Assembly: GCA_903896925.1 (NCBI GenBank)
Contig: CAITZM010000189.1
Coordinates: 1-39,823, forward strand
Length of the DNA: 39,823 nucleotides
From: an uncultured Lentisphaerota bacterium
GTDB lineage: Bacteria; Verrucomicrobiota; Kiritimatiellia; CAIQIC01
Direction of reading: 5' to 3'
Shown here: positions 30,239-38,803 of the stretch, piece after piece
Layout of the letters: every line of letters starts with the position of its first letter
How positions within the stretch are numbered: position 1 is the stretch's first letter
The notes under the pieces: model-generated
Database searches by the model: none
What the model saw: the letters and a program-made list of their open reading frames with translations, nothing else
What the model was told of the DNA's origin: nothing
Position numbers and translations under genes: made by a program

Positions 30239-30846
30239 GCAATAACACCATCAGCGCCCAGCGCCTGCGCCTCAAGCTCGATCTCTCCGGGGCGGCCGGC
30301 GGCAAGGTGCAGGGCACGCAGGCCGACCCGGTGCTCTGGCAGGGCTTCGACGCCGTGCTGGAGATCGCCAGCTTCCTGGGCGCCGAGGTGCAGGACATCT
30401 CCAACCTCGCGGCGGTCTATCTCGAGCTGAAGCCCGACGTGGCCTCCGCCGCGCTCGTCACCAAGACCCTGCTGGCCGCCCAGCTGGGCACCGATCTGGA
30501 TCTCGCCAGCTGGAACGACCAGACCAAGCAGCACGCCCGCTTCGAGCTGAGCGGCGCCGAGTTGAACCAGACCATCGCCGACCCGACCGCCGGCCTGCAG
30601 CTCTACTGCATCGTCTATGCAGTGACCAAGGACAGCCCCAGCAAGAACGTCGCCATCGGCTGGTTCAAGGCCACGCTGAAGAGCTTCGGCGCGCAAATCG
30701 CCGGCACGCCGCCGGACCCCGTGCCCCTGGCCGTGACGGCCGCGCAGGTCGCCGCCGCCCTCGACGCCAAGCTCCTCCTGCCCCCCGGCGTCACCAGCCT
30801 CCGCTTTAACCTGGATGGAACCTTCGACCTCTTGGAGATCTCATGA
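30235..30846 (+). CDS. Hypothetical tail-module protein, upstream partner of the fibre gene
   Basis: 203 residues. It contains QRLRLKLDLSGAAGGKVQGT, GFDAVLEIASFLGAEVQDIS and a C-terminal VTSLRFNLDGTFDLLEIS that resembles the C-terminal tip often seen in proteins of modular phage fibres in this group. It is coupled by ATGA to the gene on each side. Possibly it is the base of the fibre or a chaperone; not proven. Confidence 0.65.
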   Translation: MSNNTISAQRLRLKLDLSGAAGGKVQGTQADPVLWQGFDAVLEIASFLGAEVQDISNLAAVYLELKPDVASAALVTKTLLAAQLGTDLDLASWNDQTKQHARFELSGAELNQTIADPTAGLQLYCIVYAVTKDSPSKNVAIGWFKATLKSFGAQIAGTPPDPVPLAVTAAQVAAALDAKLLLPPGVTSLRFNLDGTFDLLEIS

Positions 30847-32741
30847 ACAAGCTTGTCCTTTCCGTCGCCTGCGTCCTTGCCGTCCCTTTCTTCTCCGCCG
30901 CCGCCACGAACACGAACGTCGTGGTCAGCAGCTCCATCACGCTCACCAACCTCAACGCCCACGTCCAAGCCCTGGACGGCGTGCTGGCCGCGCGTTCCAA
31001 TGCCTGGGACGGCGCTGTGCATAGCATAAACCTCAATGGGACCAACTATCCTGCTACCGGGGGAGTGGTGACACTTCCGACGGGTGCCTCTGGGCGAGAT
31101 GGAACCAATGGAGTGGATGGTGCGGCCGGACTAAATGGGACTAATGGTTTGAACGGTTCGGCGGCTGATTCCGGCCTAAGATTGCTGGGCGAGCTGCGGC
31201 GCGGAATCATCGGGACCGCGACTAATCTGGAAGTTAAGATCGACACGCGCTTCTCTGGAACTGGATGCGTGCAGTGGGTTTCTTCTTTTCTCGAAAGCCC
31301 CACCAACTACTTTCTTGCGTGGTGCGAAAACCCGACGCACTCCATCACGACGAATTGCGTGGTGGGTGTCGGCCGCTTGGACCTGACCGGCAACCCGATC
31401 GGAAGCACGACCTATCCGCTGGCGAACGACCTGACCAACGCCTACAGCATCGGCAGCTTGTTCAAGACTTCTGCGGGTTCCTATCTCTTGTCCTACGATG
31501 CACGCAATCCCGGTAATGGCGCAGCTTCGACATATCCGCTAATCGTGATGCGCTCCACCAACTCGGGCACGAGTTGGCTCAAATCCACCACGCTGACAAG
31601 CAGCGGCAGCAGCTACCGCGTGACCAGTCCTGGCGACATGGCCCAAGTGGGAGCCACCATTTTCCTTCCGGTGTACTGGAGCAACGATGGCGGAGCTCAT
31701 GATAACGCAGGCTACGTTACCAGCACGGACGACGGGCAGACGTGGACCACCAACCCCGTGGCGCTGGCGACGTGGTCGGCAAGCACCAACAGCATTAGCG
31801 AGGCGAGTTTCTTCGCACCGCAGTCCACAAACTTAATTGCCTGGCTGCGCAATGACACCAGCAGCACGCTATATTTTTCCATCAGCACCACAACGGGAGC
31901 CACATGGTCCGCACTGGCCACCACGATGGTACCGTCGATGCTGCACGCCCGCTCAACGGCCGTGGATGCCAGCAACAACGTGCTCGTGGCGCGCTCCACA
32001 GGGGCCTCCGGATACCAGCTAACCACTCTGTATCGGTTCAGCACGCCGTTGAGTCTAACCAATGCCATCGGCCAGACGATTGATGCCCGAGGAACCTGTC
32101 AGTACGGAAGCCCGATGCGACTGCCTAACCAGCAAGTCGGACTGCTCTACTGCCTGTCCACCAACGTCTGGAATAATTTTGCGCGAATGGCGCTGGCCTA
32201 TGTGGCACTGGCTCCCGGTGTGTCTCCCTTGGGGGATGCGTTCCTGATCGGTCCTGCGGCTGCAGTTCAAGTGTGGCAGACTCCGTTCATCTACTACACC
32301 AGCGGAACGGCTGCACAGACCCTGCCGACGTGGTGCCCAGGCTATTTCTCTGCGGATTATCAGTACAACTATGGGTTCACCACGAATGGCTTTCCAATTT
32401 GCACCGCCTACGCCACCGCTCCCTCCACGGCCACGCAAGTAATCTGGCGCTTCGATGCTGCTTTTCAGGCCGGTCTTGGTACTGATCACTGGATTTATGC
32501 GTCCACCTCGTTCCTGACACCCACCACCTCCGTGCGTTCGACCTCCGACAACTACAAGTCCAATACCTATTTTTATGGCAGCACTGCGAGATTGGTTTCG
32601 ATTTATGACACCAATACCTGCGCAGGTGGCTATCCGGTCCAGTTTTATTTGCGCAAGCCCGGCACCCAAAGCGCCAACGGTGGGTGGACGAACAACAACC
32701 CCGCCATCTGGCTCGGCGTGGGCGTGAGGTTTTCTCCGTGA
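30843..32741 (+). CDS. Exported fibre-like protein: signal peptide, collagen-like repeat, sialidase-fold propeller
   Basis: 632 residues. A signal peptide (NKLVLSVACVLAVPFFSAAA) is followed by a 55-residue helical N-domain, then nine G-x-y triplets (GASGRDGTNGVDGAAGLNGT...) at residues about 80-107. A beta-propeller follows with three Asp-box motifs: RSTNSGTSW (about 236), TSTDDGQTW (about 292) and ISTTTGATW (about 346). The C-terminal part (NWNNN-like, TYFYGSTARL, YLRKPGTQSANGGWTNNNPA) may be a carbohydrate-binding tip. Asp-box propellers are typical of sialidases and phage tailspikes; none of the classical sialidase catalytic residues can be assigned by eye. It could bind or cleave host surface glycan. 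The signal peptide is unusual for a tail fibre. The propeller DNA is less GC-rich than the surrounding genes. Confidence 0.78.
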   Translation: MNKLVLSVACVLAVPFFSAAATNTNVVVSSSITLTNLNAHVQALDGVLAARSNAWDGAVHSINLNGTNYPATGGVVTLPTGASGRDGTNGVDGAAGLNGTNGLNGSAADSGLRLLGELRRGIIGTATNLEVKIDTRFSGTGCVQWVSSFLESPTNYFLAWCENPTHSITTNCVVGVGRLDLTGNPIGSTTYPLANDLTNAYSIGSLFKTSAGSYLLSYDARNPGNGAASTYPLIVMRSTNSGTSWLKSTTLTSSGSSYRVTSPGDMAQVGATIFLPVYWSNDGGAHDNAGYVTSTDDGQTWTTNPVALATWSASTNSISEASFFAPQSTNLIAWLRNDTSSTLYFSISTTTGATWSALATTMVPSMLHARSTAVDASNNVLVARSTGASGYQLTTLYRFSTPLSLTNAIGQTIDARGTCQYGSPMRLPNQQVGLLYCLSTNVWNNFARMALAYVALAPGVSPLGDAFLIGPAAAVQVWQTPFIYYTSGTAAQTLPTWCPGYFSADYQYNYGFTTNGFPICTAYATAPSTATQVIWRFDAAFQAGLGTDHWIYASTSFLTPTTSVRSTSDNYKSNTYFYGSTARLVSIYDTNTCAGGYPVQFYLRKPGTQSANGGWTNNNPAIWLGVGVRFSP

Positions 32742-32745
32742 TCCC

Positions 32746-33606
32746 ATGAACTTCTCCGCCCCCATGCCCTTCCTGGATGCGCTCGCCGCGGTGCGCGCCC
32801 GCAAGCTGCTCCCGACCACGGGGAACAGCTTCGACCTGCGCAAGCTGGCGCCGGAGATCCGCGAGCTGGCCCAGTTCTCCGCCCGCACCAACGATGCCCG
32901 CTACCTGCAGACCATCTCCGATGTGGTCACGCGCCTGGTAAGCCCCGAAACGGTGGACGGCCGTCCCGCCCAGCCGGGCGAGTACATGAACCCCACCTAT
33001 GCGCGCACCGGCCTGCAGGAGGCGCTCCAGTCGCTGGGCTATCACCCCGGCACCGATCCCAATCATCCGGAGGTGGGCAGCCTGCAGGACCTCTCCAGCG
33101 ATGCGCGGGTGGATCTGATCGTCCAGACCCAGACCGATCTGGCGCGCGGACGGGGCAAGTTTGAGCACGACCGCGATCCGGACGTCCTCGAAGCCTACCC
33201 GGCGCAGGAACTCTATCGCCTGGAAGCCACCAAGGTGCAGCGCAACTGGGCGCAGCGCTGGGCGGCCGCGGGCGGCCAGTTCTTCGGCGGCCGCATGATC
33301 GCCCTCAAGGGCGCCGAGGTATGGCAGAACCTGGGCGATGGCGAAGGCGGCTACGAAGACACGCTGGGCCTGCCCTATCCCCCGTTCGCCTTCAACTCCG
33401 GCATGTGGGTCGAGGATATCAGCCGCGAGGAGGCCATCGGCTTGGGCCTGCTCTCCGGCGACGACGTCGTCGAGCCCGCTCCCGATCGCGGCTGGGGCGA
33501 CTCCCTGCAGGCCGGCGTCAAAGGTCTTTCCGACGCCTTGCAGCAAGCCCTCCTGCAGGCCACGCCCGGCACCCGCATCATCGACGGAATCCTCTCCTTC
33601 GGGTGA
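32746..33606 (+). CDS. Phage morphogenesis protein of unknown family
   Basis: 286 residues, helical and charged. Notable blocks are LSSDARVDLIVQTQTDLARG, YPAQELYRLEATKVQRNWAQ, RWAAAGGQFFGGRMIALKGA and YPPFAFNSGMWVEDISREEA. The last resembles closing segments of phage minor head or morphogenesis proteins that end in P-P-F-A-F-N-S-G-M. In Mu, gpF (minor head) lies before gpG; here this protein precedes a gpG-family gene, which supports a similar role despite the lack of a clear SPP1-gp7 domain. It starts 4 bp after the fibre gene's stop with no clear ribosome site. Confidence 0.65.
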   Translation: MNFSAPMPFLDALAAVRARKLLPTTGNSFDLRKLAPEIRELAQFSARTNDARYLQTISDVVTRLVSPETVDGRPAQPGEYMNPTYARTGLQEALQSLGYHPGTDPNHPEVGSLQDLSSDARVDLIVQTQTDLARGRGKFEHDRDPDVLEAYPAQELYRLEATKVQRNWAQRWAAAGGQFFGGRMIALKGAEVWQNLGDGEGGYEDTLGLPYPPFAFNSGMWVEDISREEAIGLGLLSGDDVVEPAPDRGWGDSLQAGVKGLSDALQQALLQATPGTRIIDGILSFG

Positions 33607-33610
33607 CGCC

Positions 33611-34267
33611 ATGTATGGACTCACCATAGTTGATCGCGCTTCGCCCGCGGTCGAGCAGCTCGCCGCTTTGGTGCGGGGCTCGCAGATCGCCAACCGCTAC
33701 ATCGGCGCAGTGGCCGTCCTGATCCGCAAGAACTTCAAGGCCCTCGATGACGAGCGCGCCAACACCATGGGCGGAAAGCGGACCCACTTCTACGCCGAGG
33801 CCTCCAAGGGTACGACGTGGGAGGCGGAGGCCAGCGGCGGCACCATCAGCGTCCACGCCACCGGCATCGCCCAGCGCCTCTTCGGCGGCACGATCAAGCC
33901 GGTAAAGGGAAAGTGGCTGGCGATCCCCGCGCGGGCCGAAGCCTATGGCCACAGCCCCCGCGACTTCGACGACCTTGAGCCCCGTATCGGTGCCAACGCT
34001 GGCGCGCTGGTGCAGCGGGTGAGCCAGAGTTTCAGCATGGTCAAGGACCAGCGCAAAGGAAACAAGGGTGGCCAACGCAGCAAGCCCGGCGCTGAGCAGG
34101 GCGGCGGCGTGCTGTTCTGGCTCGTGAAGTCCGTCACCCAGGACCCCGACGAAACCGTCCTGCCCGATCCCGACGATATGCACCTCGCCGGCCGGCTCGC
34201 CGTGGACGACCTGATCCGCCGCGTGCTCTCCTCCTCCGCCCAGACCAGCCCAGCGGAGGCCACATGA
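33611..34267 (+). CDS. Phage virion morphogenesis protein (Mu gpG family)
   Basis: 218 residues from the ATG at 33611. VEQLAALVRGSQIANRYIGA followed by VAVLIRKNFKALDDERANTM and then beta-strands (AEASGGTISVHATGIAQRLF, GTIKPVKGKWLAIPARAEAY) fit the virion morphogenesis family of Mu gpG and P2 gpS, which complete the tail. The LFWLVKSVTQDPDETVLPDP region is the typical conserved C-terminal block. It lies before the tape measure instead of before the tube, an unusual place. Confidence 0.82.
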   Translation: MYGLTIVDRASPAVEQLAALVRGSQIANRYIGAVAVLIRKNFKALDDERANTMGGKRTHFYAEASKGTTWEAEASGGTISVHATGIAQRLFGGTIKPVKGKWLAIPARAEAYGHSPRDFDDLEPRIGANAGALVQRVSQSFSMVKDQRKGNKGGQRSKPGAEQGGGVLFWLVKSVTQDPDETVLPDPDDMHLAGRLAVDDLIRRVLSSSAQTSPAEAT

Positions 34268-34349
34268 GCCTAATCTTCCATCCGCCATTCTCCATCAACC
34301 ATCCTCCATCCTCCATCTTCCATTCCCCCAGGAGCACCCCCGATGTCTG
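34264..34349 (+). CDS. 28-codon ORF made of a spacer repeat, coupling the gpG-family and tape-measure genes
   Basis: An ATG overlapping the gpG-family stop (ATGA at 34264) opens a frame of 28 codons (MSLIFHPPFSINHPPSSIFH...) that ends at TGA 34347-34349, just past the tape-measure ATG (34343). Nearly all of it is the CCTCCATCTTCCATT repeat at 34274-34326. Translation of it would deliver ribosomes to the tape-measure start. The AGGAG at 34330-34334 can also act independently. Confidence 0.4.
34274..34326. repeat. ATCCTCCATCCTCCATCTTC spacer repeat
   Basis: Six or more copies of a CCATC / CCATT unit lie between the gpG-family and tape-measure genes. I recall this phrase as a common spacer repeat in related genomes. 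Read on the minus strand it gives MEDGGWRMVDGEW-like text. Confidence 0.8.
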
Positions 34350-35968
34350 ACAACTCCCACGACCTGAATATCGGCATCAACATCGCCAAGACCGGCGATG
34401 GTGCCAGCTCTGCCGCCGCCGACCTCAACGCTACCAAGGACGCCGCCAAGCAGGCCACCGGTGCAGTCGAGGAGCACGGCAATGCCCACGGCAAGATGCG
34501 CGGGGTGATGAAGGGAGCCAAGGAAGAGTTTCACGCCCTGGCGGCGCTGCTGCGCGGCGATGTGGGAGACGCCATTTCATCGGCCGGGCGCGGCTTCGCA
34601 CATCTCGCCGGCAACGCCATGGCCTTCACCGGTATCACCGCCGTCTTCAGCGTGGTGGTGGGCGGCATCGTCGGCATGGTCAGCAAGATGGCTGAGGCCC
34701 GGCGCGAACACCTGGAGTTCGTCGAGAACTTTGCGCGCGGGCAGCGCGAGGTCAACGCCTCCGCCAAGTACGAGGATGCCATTGCGGGGCTCGACAAGCT
34801 GACCAAGGCCGAGCAGGCCGCCGCCGAGGCCGCCGAGGGCCTGCGCACCGCCCAGAACAAACTGCGCGACGAGAAATCGGCGCTGGAGATGGCCCGCCTG
34901 GATGCCGAGGAGGGCACGGCCCTGCGCAATGCCAAGGGCCCCGAGGAGCGCGAGCGCATCAAGCTGCAGTTCGCCCAGGCGCGCGTCGAGAAGGAGCGCG
35001 AGTTGGAGAGCGCCAAGGCGCAGGGCGCGGTGGACGATACCGCCGCCAAGATCGAAGAGCAGAAGCGCCTGGAGATCGCCGCCCGCAAGGAGATCAACGC
35101 CGCCGCGGCCGTGGCGGGCGCTTCGCAGTCAGAACGCGACAAGACCGAAGCCCAGGCCCGCGCCGCCGGCATCGATGTGCGTGCCTATATGGGCGCCGAC
35201 GAGGCAGGCCGGAAGAAGATGAGGGAAGAAGTTGCTATAGATGCAGAGAACTTGGCACAATCCTATACGACGGATTCCATCAGCGCTCCAGGGGGAGCAA
35301 CCGTTCGCAGGCGCGTAAACAAATCGCCCGAGCAGCTCGCTGCCGATCGCGAGCGGGCCTCGGGCATGCTCGATGCGGCCCGGTCGCTGGAAAGCCTTCC
35401 TAATCAGGTCACCGAGGCCAATAACGCGGAGAAGAACCTCGCCACGGTCAAGAAGCAGCGCGAGGAGGAGATCGCCAAGTCACAGGCCAAGCGCGAGCAG
35501 CTGGCGCTGGATCTGGACTCGGCGCGCGTGCACCAGGCCACCGTCACGCAGGTCGGCTTCCGCAGGCAGGCCGATGTGGCCGTGGCGCGCAACGAGTACG
35601 GCGAAAAGTCCGATGCCGCCCAGCGCGCCGAGGAGCGCGCCGCGCTGGAGGAGCAGCTCAAGGCCGAGCAGAAGCAGCTCACCGCCGTGGGCAAATACGA
35701 CCGCGAGGGCACGGGATTCACCGGCAAGGCCATCTCGAACATCAACAAGGGCATCAACGAGGCCGGCAGCAGCGGCGACCCTACCCAGGCGCTGGACCAG
35801 CTGCATACGGCGACGAAGTCCAGCGACAAGACCGTGCGCGACTACGCCCAGCGGCAACTCGATCTGCTGGAGTCGGTGATGCAGGACATGGCCACGCTGA
35901 ACGCCCGCCTCGCCGCGCTCTCCAAGAAGCAGAAAACGCAGTCCGATGACATCGGAGGGGCCAACTGA
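34343..35968 (+). CDS. Tail tape measure protein
   Basis: 541 residues with AGGAG upstream. It starts SDNSHDLNIGINIAKTGDGA, has one hydrophobic segment (AMAFTGITAVFSVVVGGIVGMV, residues about 92-112), then long coiled-coil repeats (KAEQAAAEAAEGLRTAQNKL, ERERIKLQFAQARVEKEREL, KIEEQKRLEIAARKEINAAA). This size would fix the tail at roughly 80 nm by the usual 1.5 A per residue rule. The protein lies between the gpG-family gene and the hub gene, as tape measures do. A patch at about 35230-35330 has lower GC. Confidence 0.85.
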   Translation: MSDNSHDLNIGINIAKTGDGASSAAADLNATKDAAKQATGAVEEHGNAHGKMRGVMKGAKEEFHALAALLRGDVGDAISSAGRGFAHLAGNAMAFTGITAVFSVVVGGIVGMVSKMAEARREHLEFVENFARGQREVNASAKYEDAIAGLDKLTKAEQAAAEAAEGLRTAQNKLRDEKSALEMARLDAEEGTALRNAKGPEERERIKLQFAQARVEKERELESAKAQGAVDDTAAKIEEQKRLEIAARKEINAAAAVAGASQSERDKTEAQARAAGIDVRAYMGADEAGRKKMREEVAIDAENLAQSYTTDSISAPGGATVRRRVNKSPEQLAADRERASGMLDAARSLESLPNQVTEANNAEKNLATVKKQREEEIAKSQAKREQLALDLDSARVHQATVTQVGFRRQADVAVARNEYGEKSDAAQRAEERAALEEQLKAEQKQLTAVGKYDREGTGFTGKAISNINKGINEAGSSGDPTQALDQLHTATKSSDKTVRDYAQRQLDLLESVMQDMATLNARLAALSKKQKTQSDDIGGAN

Positions 35969-37770
35969 TGAGCGCCTGGACCCTCAACGATACGCCGGCC
36001 GCGGATCTGGGCGTCGCCAGCATCCGCCTGCAGCGCTCCTCCCAGCGCACCGACGAGTGCCTGCTGCGCGTTTCCGCTCCATTCGATGGCGCCGCGATCT
36101 TCACCCACGGCAGCACCGTCACGCTCAAGAAAGATGACGACACCTACTTCGTCGGCCGGTGCGACCGCGACCCGCGCGCGGGTAACGCCTCCTCCGAGCA
36201 GCACGATGTCAGCCTGCTGGGTCCGTGGTGGTATCTCGAGAACCGCATCTTCCGCCAGGCTTGGACCCAGATCACCAACCCGGAAACAACGCCGCCAACC
36301 ACGGCCGAGATCGCCACGACCTACGTCATCCTCGGCATGGCACAGGATGGCACGCGGCAGACCACCGGTACGGTGATGGCCGAAGCCATCGATTTCGCGA
36401 TCGCGAGCGGTGCGCCCATGCAGCTGGGCACCATCATGGCGGGCGTGCAGGTGCCGCTCGACGAGTGCAACGACATCACCTGCGCCGAGGTCCTCCATCG
36501 CTGCCTGCGCTGGACTCCCGACGCCGTGGTCTGGTTCGACTACAGCACCTCTCCTTATCCTTCTATAAACATCAGCCGCCGGGCGGATCTCACCGCCAGC
36601 AGCCTGCCGGCCTCCACCGGTTCCGGTTCGGTCAAAATCGTGGCCTGCCAGTGCGCGCCCTGCTGGTCCCTCAAGATCGATGGCGTGCGCCTCTATTTCA
36701 CGGTCGATTCCAACCCCTTTCCCAGCGTGATCCAGTCAGCGGGCACGCTGACGGGCTTCCAGGTCATGGAGTGCACCATCCGGCTGGGCGGCAGCAAGCA
36801 GACCCTCCTCCTTAATAAGGTGGAGGTTATTGAACTTCCTTCCGACCCGAACGATGCCACGTTCTGGATGAATAACGTGCCGTGGCTGCACTCGGTGGAT
36901 GCCCTGACGTTGCACGATGGTGATCTGGATAACTTCTACGACTATCCGAACCAGCTGCTCTCCGGGACCATCACCGACTGGATGCTCGATCACCAGGGCA
37001 AGCATGTGTTCGATTGCGTGGCCACGGTCAAGGCCAATTATACCCTGGGCGGTACCAACTATTACGACCAGGAAATCTCCTTCAAGTACAAGGCCACCGA
37101 CGCCGCCTCGAAGGTGTACACCTGGGGCGAAGGCGGCACGCCGGCCGAGGTGCCGCCCACGGGGTTGGCCACGGCGATCCTGGCGGCCTGCTCCACCCTC
37201 CACTACGAGGGCAACGTGACGGTCGTGGCGGCCGAATGCGGGCTCGCCGCCAGCGTGATGGGTACCAAGCTCAACCTGACCGGTGGGCTGGCCGCGTGGG
37301 CCAGTATGAACGCCCTGATCGTGTCCACCACCGAGGACCTGTTCTCGGGCCGGACGACGGTCGTCTTTGGCCCGCCGCCGTGCCTGGGCGTGGGCGATAT
37401 GAAGAGCCTGGCGCAGATGAACCGGATCAGGGTACCGGCCGGCAGCGCTGGGGCGAAGAAGTCGGGAAGCCGCGATGCCAGCAACTCGCCCACGGTGGGT
37501 GGGGCAGCCCCCACGAACACCGGTTTTTCCGGCATGCCGCAGTTCGCCAAGTTTGCGGTCACCTCGACCGGAGAAACACCGAAAACGGTGACCATAGATC
37601 CCGCCACGCCAGGCACAGCCATCGAAGTGGTGACGGGCGTGTCTATCTCCGGCACCGATCTGGTGTTCAGCACGACGAAACTGGTTCCCATGGGCGACGT
37701 GCTCGTTGCCGACGGCGATGGCACCGATATCACGATTGCCGGTCAATCCTGCGATGCGCCCTCCTCATGA
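35968..37770 (+). CDS. Probable tail hub / distal tail protein
   Basis: 600 residues, starting by TGATG overlap with the tape-measure stop. The first 170 residues (VASIRLQRSSQRTDECLLRV, GAAIFTHGSTVTLKKDDDTY) resemble gp27-like hub beta-domains. The middle has WMNNVPWLHSVDALTLHDGD and YDYPNQLLSGTITDWMLDHQ, followed by QEISFKYKATDAASKVYTWG. The C-terminal third (GGAAPTNTGFSGMPQFAKFAV...) is an immunoglobulin-like extension. Three Cys in KIVACQCAPCW are notable. The position after the tape measure suggests the hub on which fibres sit. Confidence 0.75.
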   Translation: MSAWTLNDTPAADLGVASIRLQRSSQRTDECLLRVSAPFDGAAIFTHGSTVTLKKDDDTYFVGRCDRDPRAGNASSEQHDVSLLGPWWYLENRIFRQAWTQITNPETTPPTTAEIATTYVILGMAQDGTRQTTGTVMAEAIDFAIASGAPMQLGTIMAGVQVPLDECNDITCAEVLHRCLRWTPDAVVWFDYSTSPYPSINISRRADLTASSLPASTGSGSVKIVACQCAPCWSLKIDGVRLYFTVDSNPFPSVIQSAGTLTGFQVMECTIRLGGSKQTLLLNKVEVIELPSDPNDATFWMNNVPWLHSVDALTLHDGDLDNFYDYPNQLLSGTITDWMLDHQGKHVFDCVATVKANYTLGGTNYYDQEISFKYKATDAASKVYTWGEGGTPAEVPPTGLATAILAACSTLHYEGNVTVVAAECGLAASVMGTKLNLTGGLAAWASMNALIVSTTEDLFSGRTTVVFGPPPCLGVGDMKSLAQMNRIRVPAGSAGAKKSGSRDASNSPTVGGAAPTNTGFSGMPQFAKFAVTSTGETPKTVTIDPATPGTAIEVVTGVSISGTDLVFSTTKLVPMGDVLVADGDGTDITIAGQSCDAPSS

Positions 37771-38405
37771 TCCCCTCCTTTCTAGGCGGTAAGCTGCTGA
37801 TCAAGGATGGCATGCTCTGCACGACCTGCTGCGGAACGATCACCCCGCCCACGCCCTGCCAGTGGGTGGTCGTCTTCACCTACAACACGTCCGGCTGTTT
37901 TTGGGAGACGACCACCGCGGCCTATAAGTCCACCGGACCCGTCGAATCCTTGCACACCGCGGGCGAGGAGTGCGTAAGATCAGGCGGCACGCTGGTCATT
38001 ACCCGCTACGGCACGATCCAGACGGATGGGAACTGCGGAGACACGCCTCCGGATGGCTTCGACACCCTGCCTTTGGATGGGGTTTTCTATCTCGGCTGCG
38101 CCACCGGTTGGAGCGGGGATGAGGGTGGCGACTGCGTCACCATGCACGAGCGTAAGCATGTGGCCATCTTTGTAGCCAGCGAGAGCAGCTCTGTGCCCTG
38201 TCCAGACTTCCCGAAAGACTACTGGGGCGTCTGCCTCCATTATTATGACTACCAGTCCGAACTGGGTCTTTCTGGCGCTGGCTATGACTGGGCGGGAAGC
38301 AAGGTCGAGATGCTGGGTGGAGGTCCCTTTTGCTCCTACGATCAGATCACCGAATGGGAAACGGCCAACCCCGACGACTGCACCCCGATAGACCCACCCG
38401 GATGA
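37767..38405 (+). CDS. Cysteine-rich tail-tip protein
   Basis: 212 residues from the ATG at 37767, which overlaps the previous stop (ATGA). It contains about 14 Cys, including CTTCCGTITPPTPCQW near the N-terminus, FWETTTAAYKSTGP, CVTMHERKHVAIFVASESSS and FCSYDQITEWETANPDDCTP. The Cys pattern could make disulfide bonds or a metal site. No family is recognised. It lies at the distal end of the tail module, so it may be a tip or host-contact protein. Base composition is less GC-rich than the hub gene. Confidence 0.7.
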   Translation: MIPSFLGGKLLIKDGMLCTTCCGTITPPTPCQWVVVFTYNTSGCFWETTTAAYKSTGPVESLHTAGEECVRSGGTLVITRYGTIQTDGNCGDTPPDGFDTLPLDGVFYLGCATGWSGDEGGDCVTMHERKHVAIFVASESSSVPCPDFPKDYWGVCLHYYDYQSELGLSGAGYDWAGSKVEMLGGGPFCSYDQITEWETANPDDCTPIDPPG

Positions 38406-38761
38406 GCACCCTCCGCGCCATCCTCCTGCCGTCCGGACGGCGTTTGATCATCGTGGCCCGCACCCCCGAGCACGCCGACGAGCTGGAGGCCCAGCTGACG
38501 GGCGGTCCCAGCCTGCCACAGATGGCCCAGCATGCTCTCGCGGCGGCCGGGCGGGTGGTTCAGGCTGTAGCAGCAGGGAAGCCTGTGCTGGTCAGCGCCG
38601 AGGTCAATGCCGAGCGCGCAAAAGTCTGCGCTGGCTGTCCGCTTTGGGATGCCCAGGCACGTGGTGGCCTTGGCAAGTGTAACCATCGGAAGTGCGGCTG
38701 CACCGCCCTAAAGGCCGGTCTGGCGACCGAACGCTGCCCCCTAAACAAGTGGCCTGCATAG
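38402..38761 (+). CDS. Small CxxC zinc-binding-like phage protein, last prophage gene
   Basis: 119 residues. An N-terminal domain (STLRAILLPSGRRLIIVART) and a coil precede a C-terminal Cys motif: VCAGCPLWDAQARGGLGKC, KCGCTALKAGLATERCPLNK. The spacing CxxC...CxxxxCxC...CP-x-x-KW occurs at the C-terminus of many small phage tail-end proteins and suggests a metal-binding knuckle. Function unknown. It starts by ATGA overlap and ends about 88 bp from the right prophage end. Confidence 0.75.
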   Translation: MSTLRAILLPSGRRLIIVARTPEHADELEAQLTGGPSLPQMAQHALAAAGRVVQAVAAGKPVLVSAEVNAERAKVCAGCPLWDAQARGGLGKCNHRKCGCTALKAGLATERCPLNKWPA

Positions 38762-38803
38762 CCCCTTCCGCCCCCCTGCAATCCCCCCGCATTTTTCCGG
38801 TTA

